A stretch of 5,892 nt of DNA from Acidobacteriota bacterium (GCA_019247235.1 JAFAPG010000487.1:1-5892); one strand, 5' to 3'. Shown: positions 1-5,313, numbered from the stretch's first letter. Numbers and translations are program-made. The notes: generated by a model not told the origin, from the sequence alone.

Positions 1-367
1 GCTTCAGGATTTGCCACATCAGATCAAGAACATGTTGATTTTCACAACTTTTCGGCCTGCCACCTTAATGGGCAGTCCGCGTCCCGGCACCGCTGTACTT
101 TCGTTCTCGAAGATCAGCGTAAAGGGGTAGTCTCTATTCAGCTTGGCGTGTCGGCCTGGACGCCCGGGGTTTCAATCGCCAGGCGGGTCAGTATTTCCAT
201 TAAGCAACTCGCAATTAGCAATGTCCATCCAATTTTTTTCACGCCCATGCCTCCTAGGGCAGTGCGGCTCGCCGTTTGTTGAAACAGTCCCTTTGGGCCC
301 ACGGGTCCTACACTTCGCCACGGGTCTCCAAGTTCTCTGAGGCCAACTTAAGGGAGGCAAGCTCCGC
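1..367. other. Intergenic region without a supported gene
   Basis: No convincing gene is visible on either strand. Frame 1 of the + strand is open from the window edge to about position 285, but it lacks a visible start and its composition does not look like a known protein. On the - strand a short frame ending at the TGA at 19-21 reads plausibly for about 40 codons (see findings) but has no recognisable start or family. A 9-base direct repeat, CCACGGGTC, occurs at 299-307 and 318-326. A purine-rich AGGGAGG at 351-357 could be the ribosome binding site of the first leader ORF. I cannot identify a clear sigma70 promoter for the downstream NusG-like gene. Confidence 0.5.
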
Positions 368-409
368 GTGAGAGTTGCCGTTTCGCTGAGAGGGGAAGGT
401 TTTCGGTGA
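368..409 (+). CDS. Candidate leader peptide 1 (13 aa) upstream of the NusG-like gene
   Basis: A GTG-initiated reading frame encodes MRVAVSLRGEGFR. An AGGGAGG purine run at 351-357 lies 10 nt upstream of the start, which is somewhat long but usable spacing. Its TGA stop (407-409) overlaps the GTG start of the next small frame (406-408) in a GTGA junction, the arrangement used for translational coupling. The peptide has no recognised family. An ORF this short can occur by chance, so the support comes only from the binding site plus the overlap. If real, it is more likely a regulatory leader than a functional protein. Confidence 0.25.
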   Translation: MRVAVSLRGEGFR

Positions 410-456
410 GCAAGAGGGTGCTTTCGGCTAATCTATTAGCGGAGGCGATCGAATGA
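406..456 (+). CDS. Candidate leader peptide 2 (16 aa), ATGA-overlapping the NusG-like gene
   Basis: A GTG-initiated frame encodes MSKRVLSANLLAEAIE. A purine-rich AGGGGAAGG at 391-399 lies 6 nt upstream, a good Shine-Dalgarno position. The TGA stop at 454-456 overlaps the ATG of the NusG-like gene (453-455), so ribosomes finishing this frame would be placed on that start. The frame contains adjacent CTA and TTA leucine codons, which are usually uncommon in GC-rich genomes, exactly across the palindrome at 427-440. That would suit a leader that senses translation, but this role is inferred. No homologue is recognised. Confidence 0.3.
   Translation: MSKRVLSANLLAEAIE
427..440. repeat. 6-bp-arm palindrome abutting the NusG-like gene's RBS
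   Basis: GCTAAT and ATTAGC form an inverted repeat around a 2-base centre (CT), ending directly before the GGAGG ribosome binding site at 441-445. As RNA it could form only a weak AU-rich hairpin (5 bp with a 4-nt loop). As DNA it has the symmetry of a small operator half-site pair. It lies inside candidate leader 2. The symmetry is seen directly; a regulatory role is inferred. Confidence 0.4.
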
Positions 457-953
457 GTGCTGCGCCCGCCTGGTATGCGGCCTACACCCATCCGCGACAC
501 GAGAAGAAGGTAGCCCAGCAACTGAAGGAACGCGGTATCGATCACTTTCTACCGATCTACCGTTCGGTTCGAAGGTGGAAAGACCGCCGCAAAGAGCTGG
601 ATCTAGTGCTTTTTCCCGGATACGTGTTCGTGCACACGCCATTAACCGACCGCTTACGCGTGCTCGAATTGCCGGGCGTTGTCCGCTTTGTCTCGTTTAA
701 TGGCCGGCCGGCAGCTCTACCGGCCGAAGATCTCGAGGCTCTCAGAAATGGTTTGTCCCAAGGACTTCGCCTGGACAGTCATCCTTACCTGACGGTCGGA
801 CGGCGAGTAAAGGTGATTCACGGTCCGCTTACCGGAGCTCAGGGAATTCTGCTTCGCATCAAGAACAACTGGCGGCTTGTCATTGCCATTGACGCAATTA
901 TGCGCTCGGTCTGTGTTGAAATCGACGAAGCCGATGTCGCGCCCGTTTTCTAG
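453..953 (+). CDS. NusG-family (UpxY/RfaH-like) transcription elongation/antitermination factor
   Basis: This 166-residue protein has the two-domain layout of NusG paralogues. The N-terminal NGN domain (about residues 6-100) begins with the WYAAYTHPRHEKK segment and contains the hallmark LFPGYVFV at 53-60. A C-terminal KOW domain follows (about 115-166), starting VGRRVKVIHGPLTGAQGILL. NGN domains bind the clamp helices of RNA polymerase, and KOW domains contact ribosomal or termination partners. Specialised paralogues such as RfaH and UpxY promote read-through of long, often polysaccharide-related, operons. The ATG is fixed by a strong GGAGG at 441-445 (7-nt spacing) and by an in-frame TAA at 430-432. 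Housekeeping nusG normally sits beside secE and rplK, which are absent, and the length and sequence suit the specialised class. Unusually, no polysaccharide gene follows: the next 845 bases look empty. It could be a relic whose operon was lost, or it could act in trans. Confidence 0.92.
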   Translation: MSAAPAWYAAYTHPRHEKKVAQQLKERGIDHFLPIYRSVRRWKDRRKELDLVLFPGYVFVHTPLTDRLRVLELPGVVRFVSFNGRPAALPAEDLEALRNGLSQGLRLDSHPYLTVGRRVKVIHGPLTGAQGILLRIKNNWRLVIAIDAIMRSVCVEIDEADVAPVF

Positions 954-1154
954 TGCCTCGCTAACTTGGCCGCGAAGTTCTCTGCGACGTCCTCGAACCC
1001 AATGTCATTGCCGGCTGCGCGCAATTCCATGTGCGTTCAGAACGGGCCCCCTGAGTCGAACCTGCGACTCCCATGTGGGACCTGGGGTTCGCTTCGCTGT
1101 GGCCTCGCGTCAGCTAACCCTGCCGTGTAAGGACGCATATCAAAATCGCGAAGA

Positions 1155-1184
1155 TTGTCTTATGTGAGGGGAACGACCTAGAAT
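1155..1184 (+). promoter_or_regulatory. Possible sigma70-like promoter in the long gap
   Basis: TTGTCT at 1155-1160 and TAGAAT at 1179-1184 are separated by 18 bp, a reasonable match to the -35/-10 consensus. Transcription would start near 1190 and run towards the hairpin terminator at 1667-1692. No gene of note lies between them, so this is either a chance match or the promoter of an untranslated RNA or decayed gene. Confidence 0.2.
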
Positions 1185-1666
1185 GAAGCTTCATGCAGAG
1201 TCCAGAACCCTGCGGGGAATGCAGGACCGTCGGTGAGGGGCTGGCGATCTCTTTCGCGCAAGCCTGAGAGAGCGGTGATCCAGGACGCAGGGGGCGTTGA
1301 CTGATTCGGAAATGCGCCACGGAGGAAGGGGCGCAGTGCGTGGAAGAGTTGCCGCAAGGTCGGGCACGCCGCAATACTGAAGCTCTCCCGGGCTTAACGA
1401 CGTACGGCGGGATTCTGCGAACACGATCTTGCGCGTCTTATTGAACAAGGACCCACACGAGTACATCACCACGTATCAGATAAGATCGGGAAACGACTGA
1501 TTGCATCTGGACGGGATTTGCGATGACCACTGAGGCTTTGGAACCGGGCAGTTCTGAATGTGCCGCGGCGACACATACGCCCTCACTGGTGGACCGCTCA
1601 AAACGCGGAAAGATGTCGCGGATAACAAATTACTCGGCGGAGACATCCAATCTCAGAGAGCATCAT

Positions 1667-1692
1667 AGGCATCCTGCGCGTGGATGCCTTTT
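1667..1692 (+). terminator. Rho-independent terminator-like hairpin
   Basis: AGGCATCC at 1667-1674 pairs perfectly with GGATGCCT at 1682-1689 around a 7-base loop, and the 3' arm runs into TTTT (1689-1692). The 8-bp stem is convincing but the T-run is short. It would end transcripts arriving from the left and isolate the beta-barrel gene, whose likely -10 box begins 44 bases further on. Confidence 0.5.
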
Positions 1693-1735
1693 GTATGTTC
1701 ACAGAGCTATTGGCGGAAGCGGTTCATCACAGAAC

Positions 1736-1741
1736 TATAAT
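1736..1741 (+). promoter_or_regulatory. TATAAT -10 box of the beta-barrel gene
   Basis: A perfect TATAAT lies about 60 bases before the TTG start of the outer-membrane protein and just after the terminator-like hairpin. The best -35 candidate, TTGGCG at 1710-1715, leaves a 20-bp spacer, which is too long for a strong promoter. The call therefore rests mainly on the -10 element and its position. It predicts a 5' untranslated leader of about 50 bases. Confidence 0.4.
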
Positions 1742-1798
1742 CCAGACTGCGTGTTAAGAATGAATGGACATCCATCATTGTTGTAGAAGGAGTCTCGA

Positions 1799-2419
1799 TT
1801 GAGAAAGCTATCAATCTCCCTAGCTCTTGTCCTCCTGGTGACACTACTTGGCAGTGCCCAGGCTCAGGAGTTTCACGGGGCCTTTGGCTTTGGCACCGTG
1901 AAAGCTCCGGCGGCAACCATCAGCAGCAGTGGCATTCCAGTCCCCTCTCTGAGTGGCGGCCTTTATCCAAGTTTTAGCGGCATCTTTATTTTGAAGCACC
2001 ACATAGGATTTGGTGGGGAAGTCGCCTGGCGTGCTAAGCAGGCCGTATACGGCGGCGCGACCTCTAGTTTCAGCTTTGCCCAGCCTTATCGACCCATTTT
2101 CTATGATTTCAATGCGGTCTACGGCGCGACCCTGCAAAAGAAAATAGGTGTCGATGTCATGGCCGGTATTGGTGGCGAGGATCTCCGCTTTTATACGCCC
2201 TACTATAGCTGCGGTTCATTCTCCGGCTGTACAAACTATGTAAGCAGCAACCACTTTGCCGCCCATTTTGGCGGCGACATTCGCTACTATTTCTGGGGCC
2301 ACGCTTTTATTCGTCCCGAGGCCCACTATTACGTCGTGCGCAACAATGTCGAGTTTAACAACGCTCGGGTTGCGCGTTTCGCGGTCTCAATCGGCTACTC
2401 TTTTATGCCCGGCTTTTAA
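1799..2419 (+). CDS. Exported outer-membrane beta-barrel protein, function unknown
   Basis: The 206-residue product has a clear Sec signal peptide: a basic MRK, a hydrophobic core to about residue 19, and an AQA|Q cleavage site near residue 22. The mature part is rich in Gly, Phe and Tyr with alternating polar/hydrophobic strands (for example 67-82, 100-125, 153-166, 190-201), and it ends in phenylalanine after GYSFMPG. This matches an OmpA-like/OmpW-like small outer-membrane barrel and the C-terminal signal read by the BAM assembly machinery. Two cysteines at 138 and 144 sit in a predicted loop and could form a disulfide. The start is TTG, chosen because AAGGAG at 1787-1792 lies 6 nt upstream and the signal peptide begins there. 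I cannot name the subfamily. A surface or adhesion role is possible but not shown. The gene appears monocistronic and converges with the OsmC gene. Confidence 0.8.
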   Translation: MRKLSISLALVLLVTLLGSAQAQEFHGAFGFGTVKAPAATISSSGIPVPSLSGGLYPSFSGIFILKHHIGFGGEVAWRAKQAVYGGATSSFSFAQPYRPIFYDFNAVYGATLQKKIGVDVMAGIGGEDLRFYTPYYSCGSFSGCTNYVSSNHFAAHFGGDIRYYFWGHAFIRPEAHYYVVRNNVEFNNARVARFAVSIGYSFMPGF

Positions 2420-2520
2420 AGCATCGTCTCGGATAGCTTTTCGAGCGGCTTTCCGCTGAACTGGCGACTCCCAGGGCAACGAAAACAGTTGTGTTCACGG
2501 GACAGATTGCCAACTGGCGA

Positions 2521-2946
2521 TTAGCGCTCCAGTTGCGCAGTCATGCTGATTTTTGCATTGAGTACCTTCGAAACGGGGCACCCAGCTTTGGCGTTTTCTG
2601 CAGCTTTTTGGAATGCCGCATCGTCAGCTTTAGGTACTCTTGCCTTGACGTCTAGATGAATGGCGGCAATGGCCCAGCCTGAATCTTGCTTTTCCATTTT
2701 TAGGTTGGCGGCGGTCTGAATACTCTCCGGCGTCAGACTTGCAGCTCCCAACTGAGCCGCCAACGCCATAGAAAAACATGCTGCATGGGCAGCGGCAATC
2801 AATTCTTCGGGGTTGGTTCCGGGGGCGTTCTCGAAGCGCGTACTGAAGGAGTAAGCCACGTGCGAGAAGACTCCGCTGGGAACGGAGAATTCTCCTTTCC
2901 CGTCTTTTAGACCGCCCTTCCAGACCGCGCTGGCTTTACGTTCCAT
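2521..2946 (-). CDS. osmC: OsmC-family peroxiredoxin (organic hydroperoxide detoxification)
   Basis: OsmC/Ohr proteins are cytoplasmic dimers that reduce organic hydroperoxides using two cysteines. This 141-residue product has the full family length, with the peroxidatic Cys57 in the AAAHAACFSMAL helix and the resolving Cys123 in AGCPVSKVLNA. Arg37 and Glu48 match the active-site Arg and Glu positions of the family. The NPEELIAAAHAACFSMAL segment and the opening AVWKGGLKDGKGEFS point to the OsmC rather than the Ohr subfamily. The ATG at 2944-2946 follows a strong GAGGAGA (2954-2960, reverse strand) with 7-nt spacing. It lies 68 bases downstream of the kinase-stub gene on the same strand and may be cotranscribed with it. 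I see no strong promoter of its own in that gap. The exact in vivo substrate and electron donor are not visible from sequence. Confidence 0.93.
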   Translation of the reverse strand: MERKASAVWKGGLKDGKGEFSVPSGVFSHVAYSFSTRFENAPGTNPEELIAAAHAACFSMALAAQLGAASLTPESIQTAANLKMEKQDSGWAIAAIHLDVKARVPKADDAAFQKAAENAKAGCPVSKVLNAKISMTAQLER

Positions 2947-3014
2947 TTTTCTTTCTCCTCGTGAATTGGTCGTGCGTATTGAGATTTAAAGATGAGAGTT
3001 GGTAGGGGCCTTGC

Positions 3015-3251
3015 TCACTTGCTCAAGGAGCGTAGCAGTTTCCTGATTTCACGATTCACAATGGCAGCCTCCTGTGAGCAAGAATTGATCACGTCCACCC
3101 AGCGTTTGACGTCATCATCCAGCTTGGATTGCCCAAGCAGATAGGACGCCTGTAATATGGCTTCCAGTGAATTGCTTAGATCGTGCGACAAGCCACGGAT
3201 ACGCGCAATTTCGTCTTTTTCGTCCTTTATTTCAGTTGTTACTTTACGCAC
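3015..3251 (-). CDS. Stand-alone histidine-kinase dimerisation/phospho-acceptor (HisKA-like) small protein
   Basis: The 78-residue product starts with a charged helix (1-18) and then a canonical H-box, LSHDLSNSLEAILQASYLLG, with the candidate phospho-accepting His23 followed by Asp24 and Asn27. A second helix (about 47-76) completes the two-helix hairpin by which sensor kinases dimerise. There is no sensor domain and no ATP-binding HATPase domain; a stop follows directly after the second helix. It could therefore be a phosphotransfer or dimerisation partner for another kinase, or the remnant of a full kinase. The GTG start (3249-3251) is preceded only by a weak GGTGG. The same frame stays open for at least another 25 codons upstream without an obvious start, so the N-terminus is uncertain. 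It is followed after 68 bases by the OsmC gene. The domain call is fairly secure; the function is inferred. Confidence 0.65.
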   Translation of the reverse strand: MRKVTTEIKDEKDEIARIRGLSHDLSNSLEAILQASYLLGQSKLDDDVKRWVDVINSCSQEAAIVNREIRKLLRSLSK

Positions 3252-3306
3252 ATCGCACCACCCATCCGGCCAGAGACGCCCACCGTTTAAACAGGGGACA
3301 TCGCGT

Positions 3307-3334
3307 TTGACACTCCAACCCTGGCTTGTAGAAT
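3307..3334 (+). promoter_or_regulatory. sigma70 promoter of the tRNA-Leu gene
   Basis: A perfect TTGACA -35 (3307-3312) and TAGAAT -10 (3329-3334) are separated by 16 bp. Transcription would begin near 3341, about 50 bases before the mature tRNA start, leaving a 5' leader for RNase P to remove. The near-consensus sequence fits a strong stable-RNA promoter. Confidence 0.65.
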
Positions 3335-3358
3335 AGATCTTGTAGTCTCTTCCTTCAA
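3330..3358 (-). promoter_or_regulatory. Possible divergent promoter for the kinase-stub/osmC pair
   Basis: On the reverse strand TTGAAG (3358-3353) and TATTCT (3335-3330) are separated by 17 bp. The -10 box overlaps that of the rightward tRNA promoter, so the two could not be occupied by polymerase at the same time. It would give a leader of about 70 bases before the GTG at 3251. The match is moderate, and no better candidate is visible for the leftward genes. Confidence 0.35.
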
Positions 3359-3392
3359 GGCGGCCGTCAGGGCGCCACGCAAGAAGTTAATC

Positions 3393-3479
3393 GCCGAAGT
3401 GGCGGAATTGGCAGACGCGCATGGTTCAGGTCCATGTACCCGCAAGGGTGTGGGGGTTCGAGTCCCTTCTTCGGCACCA
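3393..3479 (+). tRNA. tRNA-Leu (anticodon CAG)
   Basis: The 87-base gene folds as a class II tRNA. The acceptor stem is GCCGAAG (3393-3399) with CTTCGGC (3469-3475), followed by discriminator A and an encoded CCA (3477-3479). The anticodon arm is CATGG/CCATG around TTCAGGT, placing CAG at 3427-3429, which reads CUG leucine codons. A long variable arm with ACCC-GCAA-GGGT pairing (about 3438-3449) is typical of leucine tRNAs. The T-arm has GGGGG, TTCGAGT and CCCTT (3452-3468), the two outermost pairs being G-U. A T-rich tract, TTTTTATTT (3483-3491), follows at once and may help end transcription. I see no integrase or repeated tRNA end in the window, so there is no sign that it is an occupied integration site here. 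Confidence 0.96.
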
Positions 3480-3810
3480 CCATTTTTATTTCCCGACTTC
3501 CGATGGTTTTCCACCCCCTTACCGGAACGCGGCTATCGCGCGGCAATTTTGCCTAAAATTCAAAAACTCTGCTGTTCCGGTACAGGCCAATTCCAGCTCC
3601 GCTGGACAGCTGCCGGGCTGTCTAAACGGGCACAGGGCATGACCTGCACTGGGCAATGATCGCTTGCCACAACCAGATCGGTAAACTAAACGTCGAGCAT
3701 GCTGCCCTAGAGCCAGGACGTAGGCTCATTCCCGATCGGGCAGCCAGCGTGCTGCTCGCCGCAGCAAAGCAGGAGTTCATTGCAAAAAGTTATAGGTTGG
3801 CATTTGCCCG
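3480..3810. other. 331-base intergenic region, no gene
   Basis: No supported gene lies here; frames that run in from the tRNA are spurious. Two symmetric elements are visible: a perfect palindrome, CCCGATCGGG, at 3731-3740, and a hairpin, TGCTGC (3750-3755) with GCAGCA (3761-3766) around TCGCC. Either could lie in the 3' end of the leftward DUF2059 transcript, but neither is followed by a T-run on either strand. Just after the DUF2059 stop the reverse strand reads GGGCAAATGCC and, ten bases on, TTTTT, which is at best a weak terminator. Confidence 0.5.
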
Positions 3811-4422
3811 CTAGTTTTGGTCTGGTTCCGACCGAGGCTGAGCGGTCTTCTTCGCGTTTTGTAACGCGGCTTGCAACTCGGGATGTTCCGTCAAAACCTC
3901 CAGCATGGACTGCCGGCCGATCTCTTCCCCCCAGCTGCTGCCTGCTGCCTGTGACTCAGCGGCGAGCTTCGGGAGCACACTTAACATCTTCTGGCCAATT
4001 GGGGTTTGGTAGAGTTTTATCAGTTCTTTGATTTCGTCATCGCTGTAATACTTGTCATAAATTGGGATGATGACGGCGAGCAGCTGATCAGGACTGCGCT
4101 TCGATTTGAATTTCTCAAAGAAGAGCTCAACCAGTTTGTCGCGATACTCGCCAGGAGGGAGCGCACCGGCAATTAGCGGCCGCATGTTCTTTTCCATTGT
4201 GTCCATAGATTGAGTGGCGAGATTGGCGGCGCCGGTGATTTCAAGCAGGTGCCGGATGTCAGCTTTTTTGACTTCTTCATCCTTTACACGTACCCGGCTC
4301 TGCGCCGCCGCTGCGGCCACCGATTGACTCGAGTCTTGATCGGTGGTGGACGACAAGGATTCTTGAGCCCGGCAGAATGTGCCAAGCAACAACAGACATA
4401 GTAAAGCAGCACACGTTTTCAC
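3811..4422 (-). CDS. Exported DUF2059 domain protein
   Basis: The 203-residue product begins with a Sec signal peptide (MKT, then a hydrophobic stretch to about residue 14, likely cleaved after CRA near residue 19), so the mature protein is periplasmic or extracytoplasmic. A low-complexity Ser/Ala-rich linker (20-43) precedes an all-helical DUF2059 region, roughly 50-190. Its signature is the segment at 125-153: YYSDDEIKELIKLYQTPIGQ followed by KMLSVLPKL. The family has no established biochemical activity. Cys17 is preceded by Gly-Thr-Phe, which does not fit a lipobox, so a lipoprotein is unlikely. The GTG start (4420-4422) follows AGGAG (4429-4433, reverse strand) with 6-nt spacing. The gene stands alone, divergent from the HTH gene. 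A TACAAT box (4511-4506, reverse strand) is a possible -10, without a good -35. Confidence 0.85.
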   Translation of the reverse strand: MKTCAALLCLLLLGTFCRAQESLSSTTDQDSSQSVAAAAAQSRVRVKDEEVKKADIRHLLEITGAANLATQSMDTMEKNMRPLIAGALPPGEYRDKLVELFFEKFKSKRSPDQLLAVIIPIYDKYYSDDEIKELIKLYQTPIGQKMLSVLPKLAAESQAAGSSWGEEIGRQSMLEVLTEHPELQAALQNAKKTAQPRSEPDQN

Positions 4423-4904
4423 AAGATGCTCCTGGTAAAGGATTGCACGATGTTACTCAGGTTGCGACATGACGTTCGTTCCTGCACGGGTGGTGGTGGC
4501 CCATGATTGTATGTAATGTCGCGATCAGACGCCCCTTGACGCTCGACGTGGCCGCCGAGCCGTGGACCCAATGCAGTGAATAATTTGAGCTTGCCACCGA
4601 GTCGGCTACCCAAAAGGCTTATTCACCGCCTACTAAATGCGCTAGAAACCTGGATTCCATCTGCGATGAGGCCAGGTGCCGGAACACTCCTCTGGACAAT
4701 GTGTCTACCTGTAGATTGTGATCTGCAGATTCGAGCATTCGCGTGACTTTGGTAATTTCGGGCTGATTGCATCAACAAGAACTTCGAGAGCGGCCCTCGG
4801 TCTTGTCGGATGCTTGATTTCGGCGGAGAGATGAGCTCTAGCCAGGGGGAAAGACCAACCTGTTTCGAGGGGCTTCTGTCCTGGGGCGTCCGACACAGCC
4901 CGAA
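4423..4904. other. 482-base divergent intergenic region
   Basis: The region separates the leftward DUF2059 gene from the rightward HTH gene, so it should hold both promoters. On the reverse strand TACAAT (4511-4506) may be the DUF2059 -10 box. Inverted heptamers GCGACAT (4464-4470) and ATGTCGC (4516-4522) flank it and could be a spaced operator pair. No clear promoter is seen for the HTH gene. Reverse-strand frames across 4623-4985 have no ribosome binding site and no recognisable family. The right end contains one arm of the 13-bp inverted repeat described separately. Confidence 0.5.
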
Positions 4905-4920
4905 GTGGAAATCAAGCATC
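4809..4920. repeat. 13-bp perfect inverted repeat with an 86-base interior
   Basis: GATGCTTGATTTC at 4809-4821 is the exact reverse complement of GAAATCAAGCATC at 4908-4920. The right arm covers codons 2-6 of the HTH gene, so the structure spans its leader and start codon. The flanking bases show no obvious target-site duplication, which argues against a simple MITE. Possible roles are a long-range hairpin over the translation start or paired binding sites for the HTH protein itself. Confidence 0.6.
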
Positions 4921-5237
4921 GTACTTTCGCTGTGCGGCAACATAAGGTTGAACCTCAATCCGAGAGATTTAAAGGTTGGCGGCAAATCGCTGCTTTCCTT
5001 GGGCAGCCAGTATCAGTCGCGCAACGATGGGCGAGCGAAGGAATGCCGGTCAGAAGACAAGCGCGCTATGTCGAGTCTTCTCGCGAGGAACTGAATCGCT
5101 GGCTTGCGCGGGAATTGGCGGGGGAGCCGGTGGAGATTGCGACCCCTGAAACCGACCTAAGCGCAGAGCTCAAAAGGGGGCTAGCGTTTGTACGGAGGCA
5201 GGGCCGAAATAGAGGCGAGCGCAAGAGAAGAGGGTAA
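4905..5237 (+). CDS. Small helix-turn-helix DNA-binding protein (MerR/excisionase-like fold)
   Basis: The 110-residue product has a central winged-helix type motif at about 22-69: FKGWRQIAAFLGQPVSVAQR, then WASEGMPVRR, a short wing with RYV, and EELNRWL. This pattern (W-x-x-I-A-x-x-L-G, RW, G-x-P-V-R, E-L-x-x-W) is that of the MerR/HTH_17-like modules common in Acidobacteriota, where they are often fused to sensory or TPR domains. Here the module stands alone with a very basic tail (97-109). The role is probably transcriptional regulation, inferred from the fold only. The start is the least certain part: the GTG at 4905-4907 has no good ribosome binding site, and the frame is open upstream to a TAG near 4840 without a better start codon. 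The conserved part begins well inside, so the call does not depend on the start. A short overlapping frame may be a shifted continuation of its 3' end (see findings). Confidence 0.7.
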   Translation: MEIKHRTFAVRQHKVEPQSERFKGWRQIAAFLGQPVSVAQRWASEGMPVRRQARYVESSREELNRWLARELAGEPVEIATPETDLSAELKRGLAFVRRQGRNRGERKRRG

Positions 5238-5313
5238 ATCAACTCGGGCCCGACCATGATACGGATGGCACGGTGGATCCGCAACTAGCGGTGCGACCTC
5301 CTGTTTTGCCGCC

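Larger units (their letters stand above)
954..1798. other. 845-base intergenic region, no convincing gene
   Basis: Open frames here are short and lack good ribosome binding sites. The longest start-to-stop frame (1523-1786, +) contains the terminator hairpin at 1667-1692 and has a composition unlike a bacterial protein. A 39-codon frame without a start (about 1379-1498, +) reads protein-like around ILRVLLNKDPHEYITTYQIR, but I cannot assign it. GAGTCG at 1053-1058 pairs perfectly with CGACTC at 1065-1070 around a 6-base loop; no T-run follows, so it is a poor terminator. GCGCC/GGCGC arms near 1314-1335 could also pair. The region may be decayed coding sequence, long untranslated sequence, or an unrecognised RNA. 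Confidence 0.5.

Noticed and set aside
1040..1100. Reverse strand resembles a tRNA 3' half (CATGGGAGTCGCAGGTTCGA)
   Set aside because: The T-stem pairs poorly, with only two of five pairs formed, and no D-arm or matching acceptor stem is present. The resemblance is probably chance or a distant relic.
1523..1786. 87-codon ATG frame in the gap before the beta-barrel gene
   Set aside because: It has no good ribosome binding site, an unnatural composition, and contains both the terminator hairpin at 1667-1692 and the TATAAT box at 1736-1741.
3393..3479. tRNA-Leu as a mobile-element attachment site
   Set aside because: I saw no repeat of the tRNA 3' end, no integrase and no mobility gene in the window.
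3287..3514. Reverse-strand 75-codon frame across the tRNA, with RTPTPLR-like peptide
   Set aside because: It is the antisense translation of the tRNA-Leu gene, a well-known annotation artefact, as is the + strand frame starting at 3399.
4623..4985. 120-codon reverse-strand frame upstream of and overlapping the HTH gene
   Set aside because: It has no ribosome binding site or recognisable domain and overlaps the better-supported HTH gene antisense. Its resemblance to the HTH N-terminus (EIKH) comes only from the inverted repeat.
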